Source: Agelas oroides (lineage: Eukaryota > Porifera > Demospongiae > Agelasida > Agelasidae). From it: a DNA stretch of 64,000 nt. A program made the position numbers and the translations under genes. Below are positions 22,501 to 29,384 of this stretch, piece by piece. The notes under the pieces were generated by a model. The model had not been told where the DNA came from and did no database searches. It saw only the letters and a program-made list of their open reading frames with translations. Position 1 is the first letter of the stretch; every line of letters begins with the position of its first letter. The DNA is taken from positions 3,516,889 to 3,580,888 of the forward strand of contig OX422196.1 of assembly GCA_949130485.1 (NCBI GenBank). The letters are read 5' to 3'.

Positions 22501-24338
22501 GAACCTGACACAACTAACAGACTCAGTGTTCTTCTCTGTTCCTGATACTGTACGTCGACAGTGATGGACCCTAGTAGAGCCAGCTTCTCTTCTGTATATG
22601 TGCGGAGTATCACTGCAGTCGGACGCAGTGGTGGGGCATCCTCGCGCTTCCATAGTCTACCGTAACTCTCCTCACTAATGACAGAGGCAGAGGCGCCGGT
22701 GTCAACCTCCATCTGCAGGTCTTTGTTATTGACTTTCACAGTCACCATCAGCGGGGTTGCTCTTGTTTTTCCTGTCGTAACCTTGAACATCGAATACGTG
22801 TCCTCGGCGTTCTCGTCCACCGTGTCACCCAGGTGATGCGTCGTCTGGGTACGTCGGCGACCCCTCTGGGAGTTGCTTCCGCTCGGTTGTTGCGGCTTGG
22901 GTTTGCTGCGACACGCTCTAGCCAAGTGTCCCTTCTTGCCACAACTTCTACATTCGGCATCTTTGAACCGACACTCGTGTGGTGAGTGCTTACCACCGCA
23001 ACGATAGCACGGTGAATTTTTCTTGGGCGGTTGCTGCGTGCGAATAGCGTGTACTGCTCCGGTCGGTTTATGGAGATCTCGAGCGTTCTTCTCAGCCACC
23101 TCCGAGGCTTGAGCAAGTTCAAACGCTTTCTTGAAAGTGACGTCTGTCTCTGACAGTAGGCGTCGCTGCACCCGCGAATCTTTGATGCCGCACACTAGGC
23201 GATCGCGTAGCATGTCGTCCAATGTGTCTTGGAATGCACAGTGCTCCGACAGCCTTCGCAACTCGGCCACAAACTGTGCGACTGTTTCGCCGTCTTTCTG
23301 CGAGCGGCTGTTGAAATTGAACCGCTGTACGGTCACGGACGGTGGGGGCGTATGGTGCTCCTTCACTAGAGTCACCAACTCGCGAAACGACTTGTCCACA
23401 GACTTGGCCGGTGCGACCAGATTACGAATCAACTGGTAGGTGGTCGCCCCACAGACACTCAAGAGGATGGCTCGTTGTTTGTCAGCGTCGTTCACATCGT
23501 TTGCTGCAAAGTAGTGCTCCAATCGTTCACAGTACGATACCCAATCCTCATTGCTGTGATTATACTCGCCGATGGTTCCGTGTGTCGCCATGGCCAGAAG
23601 TTTGACCCTCGTCGCCAATTGTAGTAACTGTACTACTAATAGTATTTTAAAGAGTATTTTATTCAAGACACGAACCAGCGCAACTACAACTAAAAATGAA
23701 AACACTGACTTATATACAAAAGGTATGACGTAACTAGACATGCACAGACAGGCTAAGCTACAGGGGGTAACACATGAGCAACACATGAGCAAACACAAAG
23801 ATGACTAGTACAGAACCCAAAAGGTGATATATAAATAACAGCTGACTCACCAAAACATCGCTGAAACATAAAGACACTACAGCAGTCTAATGCTTTTCAG
23901 TGTTGTGTACATTTGTGAGGATGCATACGCATGTATGCATGTGATGTGTGTGTGTGTGTGTGTGTTTCTTACCTAAACAACACACCAGAATAGTGCTGAT
24001 GTTCATAATCCCCACCTCTCTTTCATACAGTGATGTCACCTATAACTAGCTATTGTAATTGAAGCTTGCCTATATGTCAGTGGTATTGTACTGTGGTCTT
24101 GTCTTGCATACAGTCTGAGAGTGGAGGGCAAGTTGAAACAGTCCAGGCAGACCAGCAGCTGCCATTGGCTGAGGAGGAAGGTGACCTTCTTGGGATGTTG
24201 CTCAGAGCACTAGTGCTGAAACTGGACAGGGACAGTGGGCTCATGAAGGCACTTCACACTGAGCTCCAACCACAAGAGAGTAGAACAAGGAAAGGGGTTC
24301 AGGATGTGACTGAACATTGCTTTGAAGATAATGATTAG
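1479..24338 (+). CDS. Gene A: CARD-ankyrin family gene, 3' part (5' end outside window)
   Basis: Split gene. In-window coding exons: 1479-1577, 3625-3723, 4769-4867, 5146-5244, 5991-6089, 6618-6716, 10855-10953, 16521-16619, 17039-17137, 17486-17584, 19663-19761, 20848-20949, 21359-21457 and 24114-24338. Each is bounded by AG and GT and starts and ends in phase 0; together they give 504 residues plus a TAG stop. Thirteen ankyrin repeats are followed by a 74-residue tail. Two types alternate at the start: type A (DGWTAMMCACQEGHEH..., ending DIQ plus two residues) and type B (TGWTALMSAS..GH..., ending DLQKK). The last six ANK exons and the tail are paralogous one by one to gene B, so the missing 5' end probably encoded a CARD too; that is inference. 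Ankyrin repeats bind proteins, and the ligand is unknown. A polyadenylation signal AATAAA lies at 24363-24368. Introns carry an LTR element, a LINE and several MITEs. Confidence 0.82.
1731..2324. mobile_element. Mutator-type MITE, 594 bp, 9-bp target duplication
   Basis: Ends TAGCCTCGTC...GACGAGGCTA with longer imperfect TIRs (CAGGCTCTCTCCTC inside), flanked by GTGTAATAG at 1722-1730 and 2325-2333. A related intron at about 6240 (ACGTAATAGGACTG) shows the empty site. No transposase. Internally similar to 60881-62207. Confidence 0.85.
2325..2872 (+). repeat. Gene A intron with a tandem 33-bp duplication
   Basis: Ankyrin-family intron, similar to 6250-6520 and others. TGTACTTTTCCACTCTTGTT occurs twice in tandem at about 2696-2765. 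No gene. Confidence 0.5.
2873..3130 (+). repeat. Left arm of a 6.8-kb-wide inverted repeat
   Basis: Matches the reverse complement of about 9655-9915 at roughly 95% by eye, including both intron sequence (CACTCATCAGAC) and the hairpin end of the zinc-ribbon element. Includes a (GT)n tract at 2958-2982. Confidence 0.8.
2917..3587 (+). mobile_element. Zinc-ribbon repeat element, forward copy
   Basis: Starts with a hairpin (2917-2954: TTAACCCTCGGCACGCATGC, then its complement), then a GT tract. A degenerate ORF follows. It encodes two KVCPxCNTVVH motifs (3289 and 3352), then, after a frame change, CDCGHAFASKKRK and MKRRKALLSEEELLVRKERE, ending LHFSAVHL at the element/intron border with GCACTTCAGTGC. 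CPxC plus CxC with basic residues reads as a zinc ribbon. No transposase is seen; it may be non-autonomous. Confidence 0.6.
3625..3723 (+). CDS. Gene A ankyrin exon, type B
   Basis: 99 nt, acceptor CTCCCAG, donor GTACTG. The repeat has Phe-Asp in the helix 1-2 turn and Leu-Leu before IVERLLAAGA. It follows directly after a zinc-ribbon repeat element inserted in the preceding intron. Confidence 0.85.
3724..4768 (+). repeat. Gene A intron; 40-bp direct repeats flank an extra 316 bp
   Basis: The intron begins like 5245-5990. AGAATGGGCGGCTAGAGTAA is present at about 3841 and again at about 4157; the extra segment between them is absent from the second intron copy. No gene. Confidence 0.5.
4769..4867 (+). 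CDS. Gene A ankyrin exon, type A
   Basis: 99 nt, acceptor CTCCAG, donor GTAACA. Core DGWTAMMCACQEGHEHVVEA, ending DIQDE. Confidence 0.87.
5146..5244 (+). CDS. Gene A ankyrin exon, type B
   Basis: 99 nt, acceptor CTCCCAG, donor GTACTG. Core TGWTALMSASFRGHLPIVER, ending DLQKK. The preceding intron is under 300 bp, the shortest between an A and a B exon. Confidence 0.87.
5245..5990 (+). other. Gene A intron, reference copy
   Basis: Near-identical to parts of 3724-4768. Contains a recurring GGGGCGAGCCTGAGC motif at about 5309, which resembles the ends of the 38.9-kb element. No gene. Confidence 0.5.
5991..6089 (+). CDS. Gene A ankyrin exon, type A
   Basis: 99 nt, acceptor CTCCAG, donor GTAATA. 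Variant with Pro at repeat position 5 (DGWTPMMYAC) and Tyr at position 8; VVETLL replaces VVEALL; ends DIQTK. Confidence 0.87.
6618..6716 (+). CDS. Gene A ankyrin exon, type B
   Basis: 99 nt, acceptor CTCCCAG, donor GTACTG. Core IGQTALMVASFEGHLPIVER; Ile replaces Thr/Asp at position 1. Confidence 0.86.
6895..7345 (+). repeat. GCTATTATT-rich array
   Basis: Irregular tandem GCTATTTTGCTATTATT units with a longer ~55-bp period (TTTAACATCTTAGTACTCAC). The open frame across it (6970-7344) is an artefact. Inverted relative to the array at 9235-9655. Confidence 0.8.
7380..9240. repeat. ~150-bp satellite array
   Basis: About 12 units, each with CACACCGAGCGGCTGAGCG, TAGCGAGGACGTGAGTTAG, CAGGTTATTGTAACTCA, GGTTAGGGTTAGG and TGTCATTGCTTCCCTCTG. 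Unit spacing is about 145-170 bp. One unit is interrupted by a GCTATT-type patch at about 8795-8930. No gene; open frames here are repeat artefacts. Confidence 0.85.
9235..9655 (-). repeat. AATAGCAAA-rich array (inverted to 6895-7345)
   Basis: Tandem AATAGCAAAATAGCAATAAT units and AATACAAAGATATT spacers. It faces the left array across the satellite. Confidence 0.8.
9655..9915 (-). repeat. Right arm of the inverted repeat (reverse copy of zinc-ribbon element end)
   Basis: Reverse-orientation copy of 2873-3130: AC-tract, hairpin CCCTCGTCGCGCATGCGTGC at about 9850, then intron sequence read backwards up to 9915. Confidence 0.8.
9916..10040 (+). pseudogene. Zinc-ribbon element, 3' fragment, forward
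   Basis: Matches 3475-3590: RRKALLSEEELLVRKERELA, then PRVLHFSAVHL. It is joined head-to-tail to the inverted arm at a short ATTGAAACG microhomology. Confidence 0.65.
10291..10596. mobile_element. hAT-like MITE, ~300 bp
   Basis: Ends CAGGGGCAGAGGAAC / GTTCCTCTGCCCTTG, poly-G/poly-C inner arms, flanked by CTAGAAAG (10283-10290) and CTAGAAAT (10597-10604), a near-perfect 8-bp duplication. No coding. Confidence 0.65.
10855..10953 (+). CDS. Gene A ankyrin exon, type A
   Basis: 99 nt, acceptor CTCCAG, donor GTAATA. Core DGWTPMMCACQEGHEHVVEA, ending DIQLE. It stands alone between the 7-9 kb satellite and the LINE/Gypsy block. A type-B partner exon, expected from the alternating order, is not seen before 16521. 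Confidence 0.86.
11314..11709 (-). pseudogene. LINE C-terminal region
   Basis: YCLSLYGSGLWSLSSTTLQ and FNKILRRIWSLSPRSHFRI match the post-RT region of LINE pol proteins. Separated from the RT frame by a shift near 11710. Confidence 0.7.
11712..12029 (-). pseudogene. LINE reverse transcriptase, motifs B and C
   Basis: GVRQGGVLSPILF (motif B) and CYADDLVLLAP (motif C). In a different frame from the upstream RT part. Confidence 0.78.
11935..12687 (-). pseudogene. LINE reverse transcriptase, N-terminal part
   Basis: Fingers/palm motifs 0-A: IRDCTNVPIPKGNKD, then FACFLDASKEFDLVNHKILF. The motif A Asp (FLDASKEFD) is kept. Frame lost after LFERKLPGHLS. Confidence 0.75.
12684..13256 (-). pseudogene. 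LINE endonuclease tail and linker
   Basis: Begins DFGSNLSDHSPLACSL, carrying the terminal S-D-H of AP-endonuclease domains. The rest of the endonuclease is missing. Confidence 0.65.
13322..13945 (+). pseudogene. Gypsy RNase H domain
   Basis: FILDADASSCGLGAVLAQ (first catalytic Asp), then EMLALVWAIRHFRPYLYG, then RTDHNSLKWL and EHRPGSKHVNPDAL. The order is standard for Gypsy RNase H. The frame ends before the integrase HHCC region, which is in another frame. Confidence 0.8.
13950..14751 (+). pseudogene. Gypsy integrase, inactive
   Basis: HHCC finger pieces LHNHPTAGHFG and CRACNSC are in a frame with a TGA at about 14110. The core is open at 14191-14751: VAIDILGPLPETERGNRYVL (first Asp), HTDQDRNFESNLF (second Asp), and PQSDELVQWFNHTL, where the catalytic Glu of the D,D-35-E motif (normally LVERFN) is Gln. 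TAA at 14749-14751. Confidence 0.8.
14779..15327 (+). pseudogene. Gypsy integrase C-terminal region
   Basis: Same frame as the core but cut off by the TAA at 14749. VGDLVWLHSPEV and HRPWQGPYKFVKV match the Gypsy integrase tail. It ends in an acidic, Pro-rich stretch. Confidence 0.72.
15328..16520 (+). other. Gene A intron; unassigned sequence then ankyrin-family intron
   Basis: 15328-15860: nothing recognised; may be the 3' flank of the Gypsy fragment. From about 15870 it resembles other ankyrin introns (ACTACATCA..., GTTACAGCACTGTA). No gene. Confidence 0.5.
16521..16619 (+). CDS. Gene A ankyrin exon, third type (DNIT)
   Basis: 99 nt, acceptor CTCCAG, donor GTGGGT. Core DNITALMIAVHHGHSHIVEV, then LTRFKPDVNFQNK: Phe-Lys-Pro replaces the usual G-A turn. 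Paralogue of 45096-45194. Confidence 0.85.
16690..16835 (+). pseudogene. Penelope-type GIY-YIG endonuclease remnant
   Basis: Frame around 16780-16830 reads RIPCLDCGMMYVGQ preceded by GVV: the 'GVVY-IPC-C-YVGQ' start of the GIY-YIG nuclease of Penelope-like elements. Preceded by an inverted repeat, CAACACCCTTTCGTTGGTC ... AACCAATGAAAGGGTGTTG. The homologous, longer remnant is at 45270-45835. Confidence 0.55.
17039..17137 (+). CDS. Gene A ankyrin exon (DGQTALTFAC)
   Basis: 99 nt, acceptor AACAG, donor GTGAGT. The GH pair of the usual repeat is replaced by Glu-Asp (KKEDPRSVELLLKASADPNH). Paralogue of 47683-47781. Confidence 0.84.
17486..17584 (+). CDS. Gene A ankyrin exon (DGQTPLLIAT)
   Basis: 99 nt, acceptor TTGCAG, donor GTGTGG. 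Core DGQTPLLIATRKSSRMIIAA; the GH pair is lost (Ser-Arg). Paralogue of 48137-48235. Confidence 0.84.
17905..18732. mobile_element. TIR element present only in left duplicate, ~828 bp
   Basis: Ends GGTAGGACAACCTTGAATC / GATTCAAGGTTGTCCTACC. The right copy at about 48510-48530 (GTGGTTTTCTAAAGCATA) is the empty site. The target duplication is unclear. Open frames inside (18117-18625, -) have no recognised domain. Confidence 0.7.
18733..19662 (+). other. Gene A intron
   Basis: Collinear with 48530-49436. Contains frames such as 19324-19566 that recur in gene B with indels; not supported as coding. No other feature. Confidence 0.5.
19663..19761 (+). CDS. Gene A ankyrin exon (DGVTPLMLAC)
   Basis: 99 nt, acceptor GCTAG, donor GTCAGT. 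Core DGVTPLMLACDEGNIEMVDL, then LLQYSADPN. Paralogue of 49437-49535. Confidence 0.85.
19993..20370. repeat. CG-rich repeat with GAAAATACGCCCACCC motifs
   Basis: Three copies of TCTCGAAAATACGCCCACCC (two forward, one reverse near 20275). A fragment of the same repeat is at about 32920-33010. The right duplicate has a different element at the same point (49773-50774). Confidence 0.5.
20848..20949 (+). CDS. Gene A ankyrin exon (QTGHTALMLA)
   Basis: 102 nt, so one residue longer than the others (extra Gln at the N-terminus); acceptor CTACAG, donor GTGAAC. Close to the ankyrin consensus: TGHTALMLAAKAGHLNIVKK. Paralogue of 51874-51975. Confidence 0.86.
21359..21457 (+). CDS. Gene A last ankyrin exon, degenerate
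   Basis: 99 nt, acceptor CCTAG, donor GTACTG. HGMTAADMASISEQPDVYQE, then LVEASF; a C-terminal capping repeat by position. Paralogue of 53793-53891. Confidence 0.75.
21616..21877 (-). repeat. 3' LTR of the LTR element
   Basis: Preceded on - by a polypurine tract, GTGGGGAGGAA (21878-21888). Differs from the other LTR by C/T near 21653. Confidence 0.92.
21914..22369 (-). pseudogene. Truncated reverse transcriptase of the LTR element
   Basis: Contains RT start motifs: RDGIIQPVQFSNWAAPIVPV, KRDGAVRICGDYK, FSKLDLAHAYQQI, ending YNRLPLGVT then stop. The YxDD catalytic motif, RNase H and integrase are absent, so it cannot copy itself. Confidence 0.85.
22332..23591 (-). CDS. Gag-protease of the LTR element
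   Basis: Start chosen at ATG 23591 (MATHGTIGEYNHS), just after the primer-binding site; the frame also runs back into the LTR. Retro-gag region (YCERLEHYFAAND, FVAELRRLSEHC), two zinc knuckles (CYRCGGKHSPHEC and CRSCGKKGHLARAC), then an aspartic protease with MEVDTGASASV and LLGRDWLLQ. A frame change follows at about 22345-22369, before RT. Confidence 0.85.
   Translation of the reverse strand: MATHGTIGEYNHSNEDWVSYCERLEHYFAANDVNDADKQRAILLSVCGATTYQLIRNLVAPAKSVDKSFRELVTLVKEHHTPPPSVTVQRFNFNSRSQKDGETVAQFVAELRRLSEHCAFQDTLDDMLRDRLVCGIKDSRVQRRLLSETDVTFKKAFELAQASEVAEKNARDLHKPTGAVHAIRTQQPPKKNSPCYRCGGKHSPHECRFKDAECRSCGKKGHLARACRSKPKPQQPSGSNSQRGRRRTQTTHHLGDTVDENAEDTYSMFKVTTGKTRATPLMVTVKVNNKDLQMEVDTGASASVISEESYGRLWKREDAPPLRPTAVILRTYTEEKLALLGSITVDVQYQEQRRTLSLLVVSGSGPTLLGRDWLLQIQLDWTNLKHLGSAPTMELQDVLNRHTEVFKDELGLVHERNDC
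23620..23881 (-). repeat. 5' LTR of the LTR element
   Basis: Read on -, TGTAGTGTCTTTATG...AGTTACTACA, followed directly by a candidate primer-binding site, TTGGCGACGAGGGTC (about 23605-23619). Confidence 0.92.
23945..23966 (+). repeat. (TG)n microsatellite
   Basis: About 11 TG units in gene A's last intron; reduced in the gene B copy. Confidence 0.85.
24114..24338 (+). CDS. Gene A terminal exon, 74-residue tail
   Basis: Acceptor CATACAG, phase 0 start, TAG stop at 24336-24338. Acidic start (SESGGQVETVQADQQL), an amphipathic stretch (GMLLRALVLKLD) and an acidic end (EDND). No domain recognised. The gene B copy differs at about a dozen positions without frame damage, which suggests it is coding. 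Confidence 0.75.
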   Translation, partial: SESGGQVETVQADQQLPLAEEEGDLLGMLLRALVLKLDRDSGLMKALHTELQPQESRTRKGVQDVTEHCFEDND

Positions 24339-24362
24339 TAGTTTGTTTACCTTAAAAGTGTA

Positions 24363-24368
24363 AATAAA
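24363..24368 (+). terminator. Polyadenylation signal of gene A
   Basis: AATAAA 25 bases after the TAG stop. Confidence 0.6.
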
Positions 24369-26528
24369 AGAGCCACACGTCTTATAGTTCCCACTGGCTA
24401 CATACTTTTCAAGTTTTCAGGTTGAAATGTTGGACAAATATTTTGACTTCATTAAGCATTTGTTTAGGTAGTCCATCACCTTTTAGTATGCCTTTTGTTG
24501 TATGCATTGGGGCTCTGTACCTGTCTCTTCTGAACCATTATTGTTTATTTTCTTCTTTTACTTACTTTATCTGAACATCATGCAGCATTCACTGAATTGC
24601 TTAGCTATGTGTACATTACCACTAAGAGTGTATGCCCATCATATTTTTTGGCATGCAGTAGTAGAGTCCAAAGTCCACTCCAGAGTCTGGGTTTTACACT
24701 TACCCTGATATCAGAGAGCACGGCTGTAGTTGATGTACTAGCAACTCACAGTACAAGACATCGTAGGATCGCTCCTTCCCATATTCTCATGAAGGATCTG
24801 TCTTCCATGCATGCATGTGAGTACATCAAGTTGCCCATCTAGGTGCTCCAACCCTATAGGAAAAATGCTGTAGTTACCGAGACTGTGCCTCACTTTTTGG
24901 AGGACAAGCATGCATATGAATGGGATTATCTAGTCAACTTTCAAACCAGGGAAGTGGTGTTACCAGACATTCTGTGAAACTTTTCTGTCTGATCAACAAG
25001 CAAAGGCCTCAGTCCTATACTGCTTAGGATCTTATGAGAGTTAGTCTGACAAAACTGGTAGACAGGTGCCCAGTTCACAAGCACATGCATATGGCTATAC
25101 CTACCTGTCAAAATTTTTAAAGACAACTGCAAGCATATACCTGTGAACACTTCCAATGATAGCAGTAGAAAAGTGACCAAAGGCTGCCTGGTTACACTGG
25201 TCACAAGAGTGATTGACCATGCATTGCATGCCAAGTGTCAGATGTACATAGCTATATATCTATAACATTATTTATCAGATAATTCTGGAAGGTTGCTGAT
25301 GAAGTGCATCAGATTCGGATTCTTTGGTCCAATAGTGGTAGCATGAACACATGATTACCCAGCTCTAAAAGGGCATCCTTCATCACACGCAGCTAGCCAT
25401 GACTGCCATCTCTTCCAGTCACAAGGAGTTCATATATGCATGTTGACTTTGCATAACATCTACGCCTGTTTTATAAGGGAGATGTGGTTCGTTGATTGTC
25501 CATGCATCCCTAATGCCACATAGTGGGGCAGGTGAGACAGAATTATGCGGTTTCATCCTGTTCTGTTCGATCATTACTTGCCTTCAAGGAGTTTGTTCTG
25601 GTTACTTGGTTGGCCCTACCTGTATCTCAGCCATTAAATTTGTCCTTCCCATCAGTGAACGCAAGGTGTCAACTTATTTTCTCAGTGAAGCTATGTTTGC
25701 CCTTTATCATCAGTAAAGACAATTTACCAAGAATTAAAGAATCTCTTTTATATAAAGTGCATGCAGGGTATAACATAGGAGGAACATTGCGATCTCTGTT
25801 TACGCTTGAGATTTCTCCATTAACTTTCCTAAAACTACAGGTTTGAAAACACCCTAATTGATGGTAGCACCTCTCAGGCACACATGATAGGTGACGTGTG
25901 AAAGGTCCTTGCAACCAAAAGTTCACATACTTTGAATGTATAATAGTGTACATGAAAAAATTGAAATGTGTACAAACATTCAACAGTAGCTAAATACATC
26001 AAATAAATAAATCGGCTAAAATGTGATCTCACACATCGCAACACAACATTACCAGTGACAAAAAAAAGCATGTAGACATCAGCTAAAGCACATCAGCTTG
26101 GAGACTGCCTGAAACAAAGAACAGACTAAATGTTCCTAGTTTCTCCTTTGTTAACTTGCTTCCAGCACTCTCACTCAGAGGACTACCAGACACACTCATG
26201 CAAACACCAACAAATGACTGTAGATAACACTGTGAGGAGAACAGAGTTAGACCATTAAAATAAGAGTATAATCAAATGACTCTGGTGATGGATATTCCAC
26301 AAGTCATGCAGCTAGTATGAGGACTCACAGTGTCTGCAGTACTAATTCACTTACTGAAGGCTTCTTGCATACTCATGTATGATGCCTAGTGCATATAGTG
26401 GGTAGAACTAGGTATGCAGTGTAAAGTATGCATTGTGCATACGCATCTTTGCAGCTTTGTTTCCAGGCCTTCACAAGGTCCAATTTTGATGGCTCATATA
26501 TGTAAAAAGTAGAATAAGGTCCGGGGGA
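24369..26528. other. Intergenic stretch downstream of gene A
   Basis: Collinear with 54510-56775 as far as about 25745. No gene supported. The sequence at about 25443-25498 recurs near 53668-53730 (possible retroelement 3' end). Confidence 0.5.
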
Positions 26529-26608
26529 GATTTTATCACGAGGCAAAAACAAATTGCATGTTTCATGAAACATGAGATCAATTTGTTCTTGCCTCATGTG
26601 ATAAAATC
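26529..26608. repeat. Hairpin-forming inverted repeat
   Basis: GATTTTATCACGAGGCAA ... TTGCCTCATGTGATAAAATC, 80 bp, imperfect. Lies in the part missing from the right duplicate. Confidence 0.7.
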
Positions 26609-27046
26609 GCTCTTTCTGACCAAAATCGCTCCTTCTGACCAAATGCATTAGATCTTTTCCTAGGTTCTGCCTCCAATACATCAAACAAACTCTGTGTGGG
26701 AGTAGTCAGTGTGACATAATGAATTGAATCACATGTGTACAGTTATTCCCAGCCCAACTGCACAAGCAGAGTAGCATTTCAGTTGTTGAGCTGAGCAATA
26801 GTGGTTGAGTGAGAATAATGAGTAGAATGTGACCGGCAATAATCATCATTCATTCAAGAAAAACATTTAGGGTGAGTTTCTCAGGCAAGACCATCAGCAT
26901 ATTAAGCTGAAAGTCACAGACTTGTTCAGGTCATGCAGAAGTCCACTTTCTTCCTACCCCCAAACCTAACCAGGTTTGGTTGTCCTAGGCTTAAATAACC
27001 ACTGTGTGTCTGAGACTTTATGGTGACTTTACAGTCACTACAATAA

Positions 27047-27548
27047 CAGGGCCGTAGCCACCGGTCCGGTTAGTCCGGTTTCAACCGGACCACTTTTTCC
27101 CTCACCCATGGCTTGCTTGGCGTCGCCAAATAGGCCAATGCTCGGCAAACGCCCATGGCACGCACACAGCGTGGTGACATGTTGCAACATAATACGAAAT
27201 GGCTGCGAACAGTGCGAAAGACCGAGTCTTCCAACAATTTTCCGTTCTTCCAACCGAACGATCTGCGAAGGGTGTGGCTTGTGAGATTAGCGAACGATCG
27301 GAAAGTCGAAACCATGCAGTGCTATATGGCCCAACGGGAAGAAAGGGTAGATGTTCATGCATGTAAAACTCTGTCGTCTGGCCTCCGAGAAGCATCGTTT
27401 TGGCCCAAAAATGGTCTCAGAAGCAACCTCATAGCCTTTAAATTCCAAAAATTTTCTGGGGGGGCATGCCCCCAGACTCCCCTAGCTGTTGCATGCGTAA
27501 GCACACACCACTAACCTCACCACTCCAAATTTGATGGCTACGGCCCTG
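27047..27548. mobile_element. hAT-like MITE, 502 bp
   Basis: TIRs CAGGGCCGTAGCCA / TGGCTACGGCCCTG, followed by inner poly-G/C stretches. Flanks CAATAA and CAATAT suggest an imperfect duplication. No transposase. Confidence 0.7.
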
Positions 27549-27666
27549 CAATATGTGTTTCTCTATGTACACAACTACAGCTCATACCAATTTGGTACTC
27601 ACACAGGTTTGAAGAATTCATGTCATGATATATACAACCAACCATTACATAATTGTTTTGCTATAC

Positions 27667-28510
27667 CTTCCTCTTCAGTTCCACTTCCATCTCCTTTAGC
27701 TGCTTGTGTAGTTGCCGCTGTTCTCTGTGTACAACATATGACAGAGAAATCAGTTATAGAACACAGTGAATATAGATGGTGTACATATCTAGTTGTGATG
27801 AACATTTGTGTAAACAGAGCTGTCAGCTACTTGGTCACGTACTCCTCCCTTTGCTGACACAGTGCTTCCAGATCCATGCTCTTCCTCACTGCTTCAGCCT
27901 TCTTCCTCTCTGCTTCCCTCAGCTGTTCTTCTGCTAGCTTACCCTCCTGCTCATGCATTAGCAGTCTCTCCTTGGCATCTTCCAACTCAGCTTCAATGAA
28001 CCTAAGATGGTGAAACATCTAAGTGAATACACTGTATCCATATCCACATTTTCTGCCATGACCAGAGTATTCCCTACCCCAAGTCAGGTTCATTCTCTGT
28101 CTCTTGCTCTGTGTTGTTGATTTGACATGATGCATCCATAGTTGGCTCAGTACCTGCCTCATGAACAGTGACACATTTAGTGTCCTGCATGACCACGAGA
28201 TGCTGGTGGTGGAACTATTGAAAGGGTGGGATCAAGGTCAAAAATAGTCAGGTTGCTGCTGATGAAACTTAGATCTAGTGCTGCATGCTCAGATGGAGGG
28301 TCTTGTGTTGATGCTGTTGTGTCGGACACCTCATCTGGTGTTGTACTGGATGTCTCCTCAGAGACTGGACACTCTTCAACACTATTAGACTCCTTCTGGG
28401 TGTCAAGATCTTTACTTGGGGAGTCACTTCCCTGTGAACTGTGGTAGTCGGTGTTAGACTCTTCTCCAATCACTTCTCTAGCTGGTGCTGAACGAAGACG
28501 ACACTTCACA
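27667..28510 (-). CDS. Acidic-linker coiled-coil gene, left copy (partial, frameshifted)
   Basis: Three - strand exons join in frame. About 28078-28510 is a Ser/Thr/Glu-rich linker with EESNTDYHSSQGSDSPSKD. 27843-28001 is FIEAELEDAKERLLMHEQEG and continues as a heptad-rich coiled coil. 27667-27724 ends KEMEVELKRK. Donors: GG|GTAGGG, GA|GTACGT, AG|GTATAG. Splicing joins REE to EQRQLHKQL with heptads kept, which supports the model. Near 28185-28195 the linker exon gains about 4 bases relative to the right copy, giving a premature stop (ASRGHAGH*), so this copy may be a pseudogene or use another splice site. Upstream exons are not resolved and the 3' end is not seen. Function unknown; coiled coils usually mediate dimerisation. 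It is transcribed toward gene A, away from gene B. Confidence 0.55.
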
Positions 28511-28582
28511 TTACATTGTATGGATCGTTGTACAGTTAACAGCATGCAGGGTTGTTGTCATCACTATCACTGTCATTTTCTC

Positions 28583-29223
28583 CTATATAATGAGAGGATG
28601 GAGCAATGCTTCAAGGGAATGCACTTTAATATGTTCAACTTCTAATAACATACAAAGAAAGGTAGAATCATACAACACAACATGCAGCGAATTAGGTATA
28701 TGTCTCAATCCATATGCTTCAAGGTATACTGCAGCAATCCTATCAGGTGTACCTGGGTGAAAGTGACAGTGAAGCACGTGACCAGCTGCTGACATTGTTC
28801 ATCATGGTGGATGCTTCTTGATAATGACTGTCAGAATGATCAGTACACAGAGTCGCAATAGCTATGAGACATGGTGCTGGCCTTGCCTTGTCCCCAGGCC
28901 CAGCCCAGCTTTTCGTTGCTTGCAGTAATTTTGCACTGGAAGCATATGAGTGAGGAATCTACTACACAGGTGTTGAAATGTATCGCCTCTTCTCCAAACT
29001 TCATGCATAAATTATTCATCATGGGGATGCTGGTAGATTATGACATCAAGACATTCATCCAGCAAACAATAGGTTTACATTTTTCATGCCAGCATTCCAG
29101 TGGAGGAACAACTGAGGTGTTGGAGTGTGCTAAACGAAACTTCCTCTCCATATGAAGGGTGTCACAACCTTCACTTCCGGTTGCAACAACATGGAAGCAG
29201 CCACTCCTTGTACACAGAGACAT
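28583..29223. other. Conserved stretch between coiled-coil gene and gene B promoter
   Basis: This stretch is nearly identical to 57508-58150 and better conserved between the two copies than the introns around it. Open frames exist on both strands (+ 28871-29155; - 28583-28795 and 29038-29223), but none has recognisable motifs and I cannot choose. It probably contains the 5' exon(s) of the - strand gene. An ETS-type CCGGAAGT box (on -) lies near 29175-29182; the right copy has a C to T change there. Confidence 0.4.
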
Positions 29224-29384
29224 TTTAGACCTCAGTGTAGCATCATCTACCTCTGTTAGTGAGAACTTCCAACTTCCTCAACTCGCACACTATCACAACG
29301 AACACCCCAACTCAGCCCTAGTCCCAGATCTCGTGCCCAGCTCCACCCACTCAGGAAATGACATGTATTCAGAGGGTGCGGCCT

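Larger units (their letters stand above)
21616..23881 (-). mobile_element. LTR retrotransposon (Ty3/Gypsy), internally deleted, very young
   Basis: Two 262-bp LTRs (21616-21877 and 23620-23881), TG...CA ends, one difference seen between them, flanked by the 5-bp duplication GCAGT (21611-21615, 23882-23886). The right duplicate (about 54045) is the empty site. Coding strand is -. Contains gag and protease and a truncated RT; no RNase H or integrase. Inserted in the last intron of gene A. Confidence 0.95.

Noticed and set aside
26373-26684. 103-residue frame on -
   Set aside because: It runs through an 80-bp hairpin repeat; no motif, no copy in the right duplicate.
28871-29155. 94-residue + strand frame, kept in the right copy
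   Set aside because: The conservation is explained by the recent duplication; no motif, and the - strand is equally open. Left unassigned.
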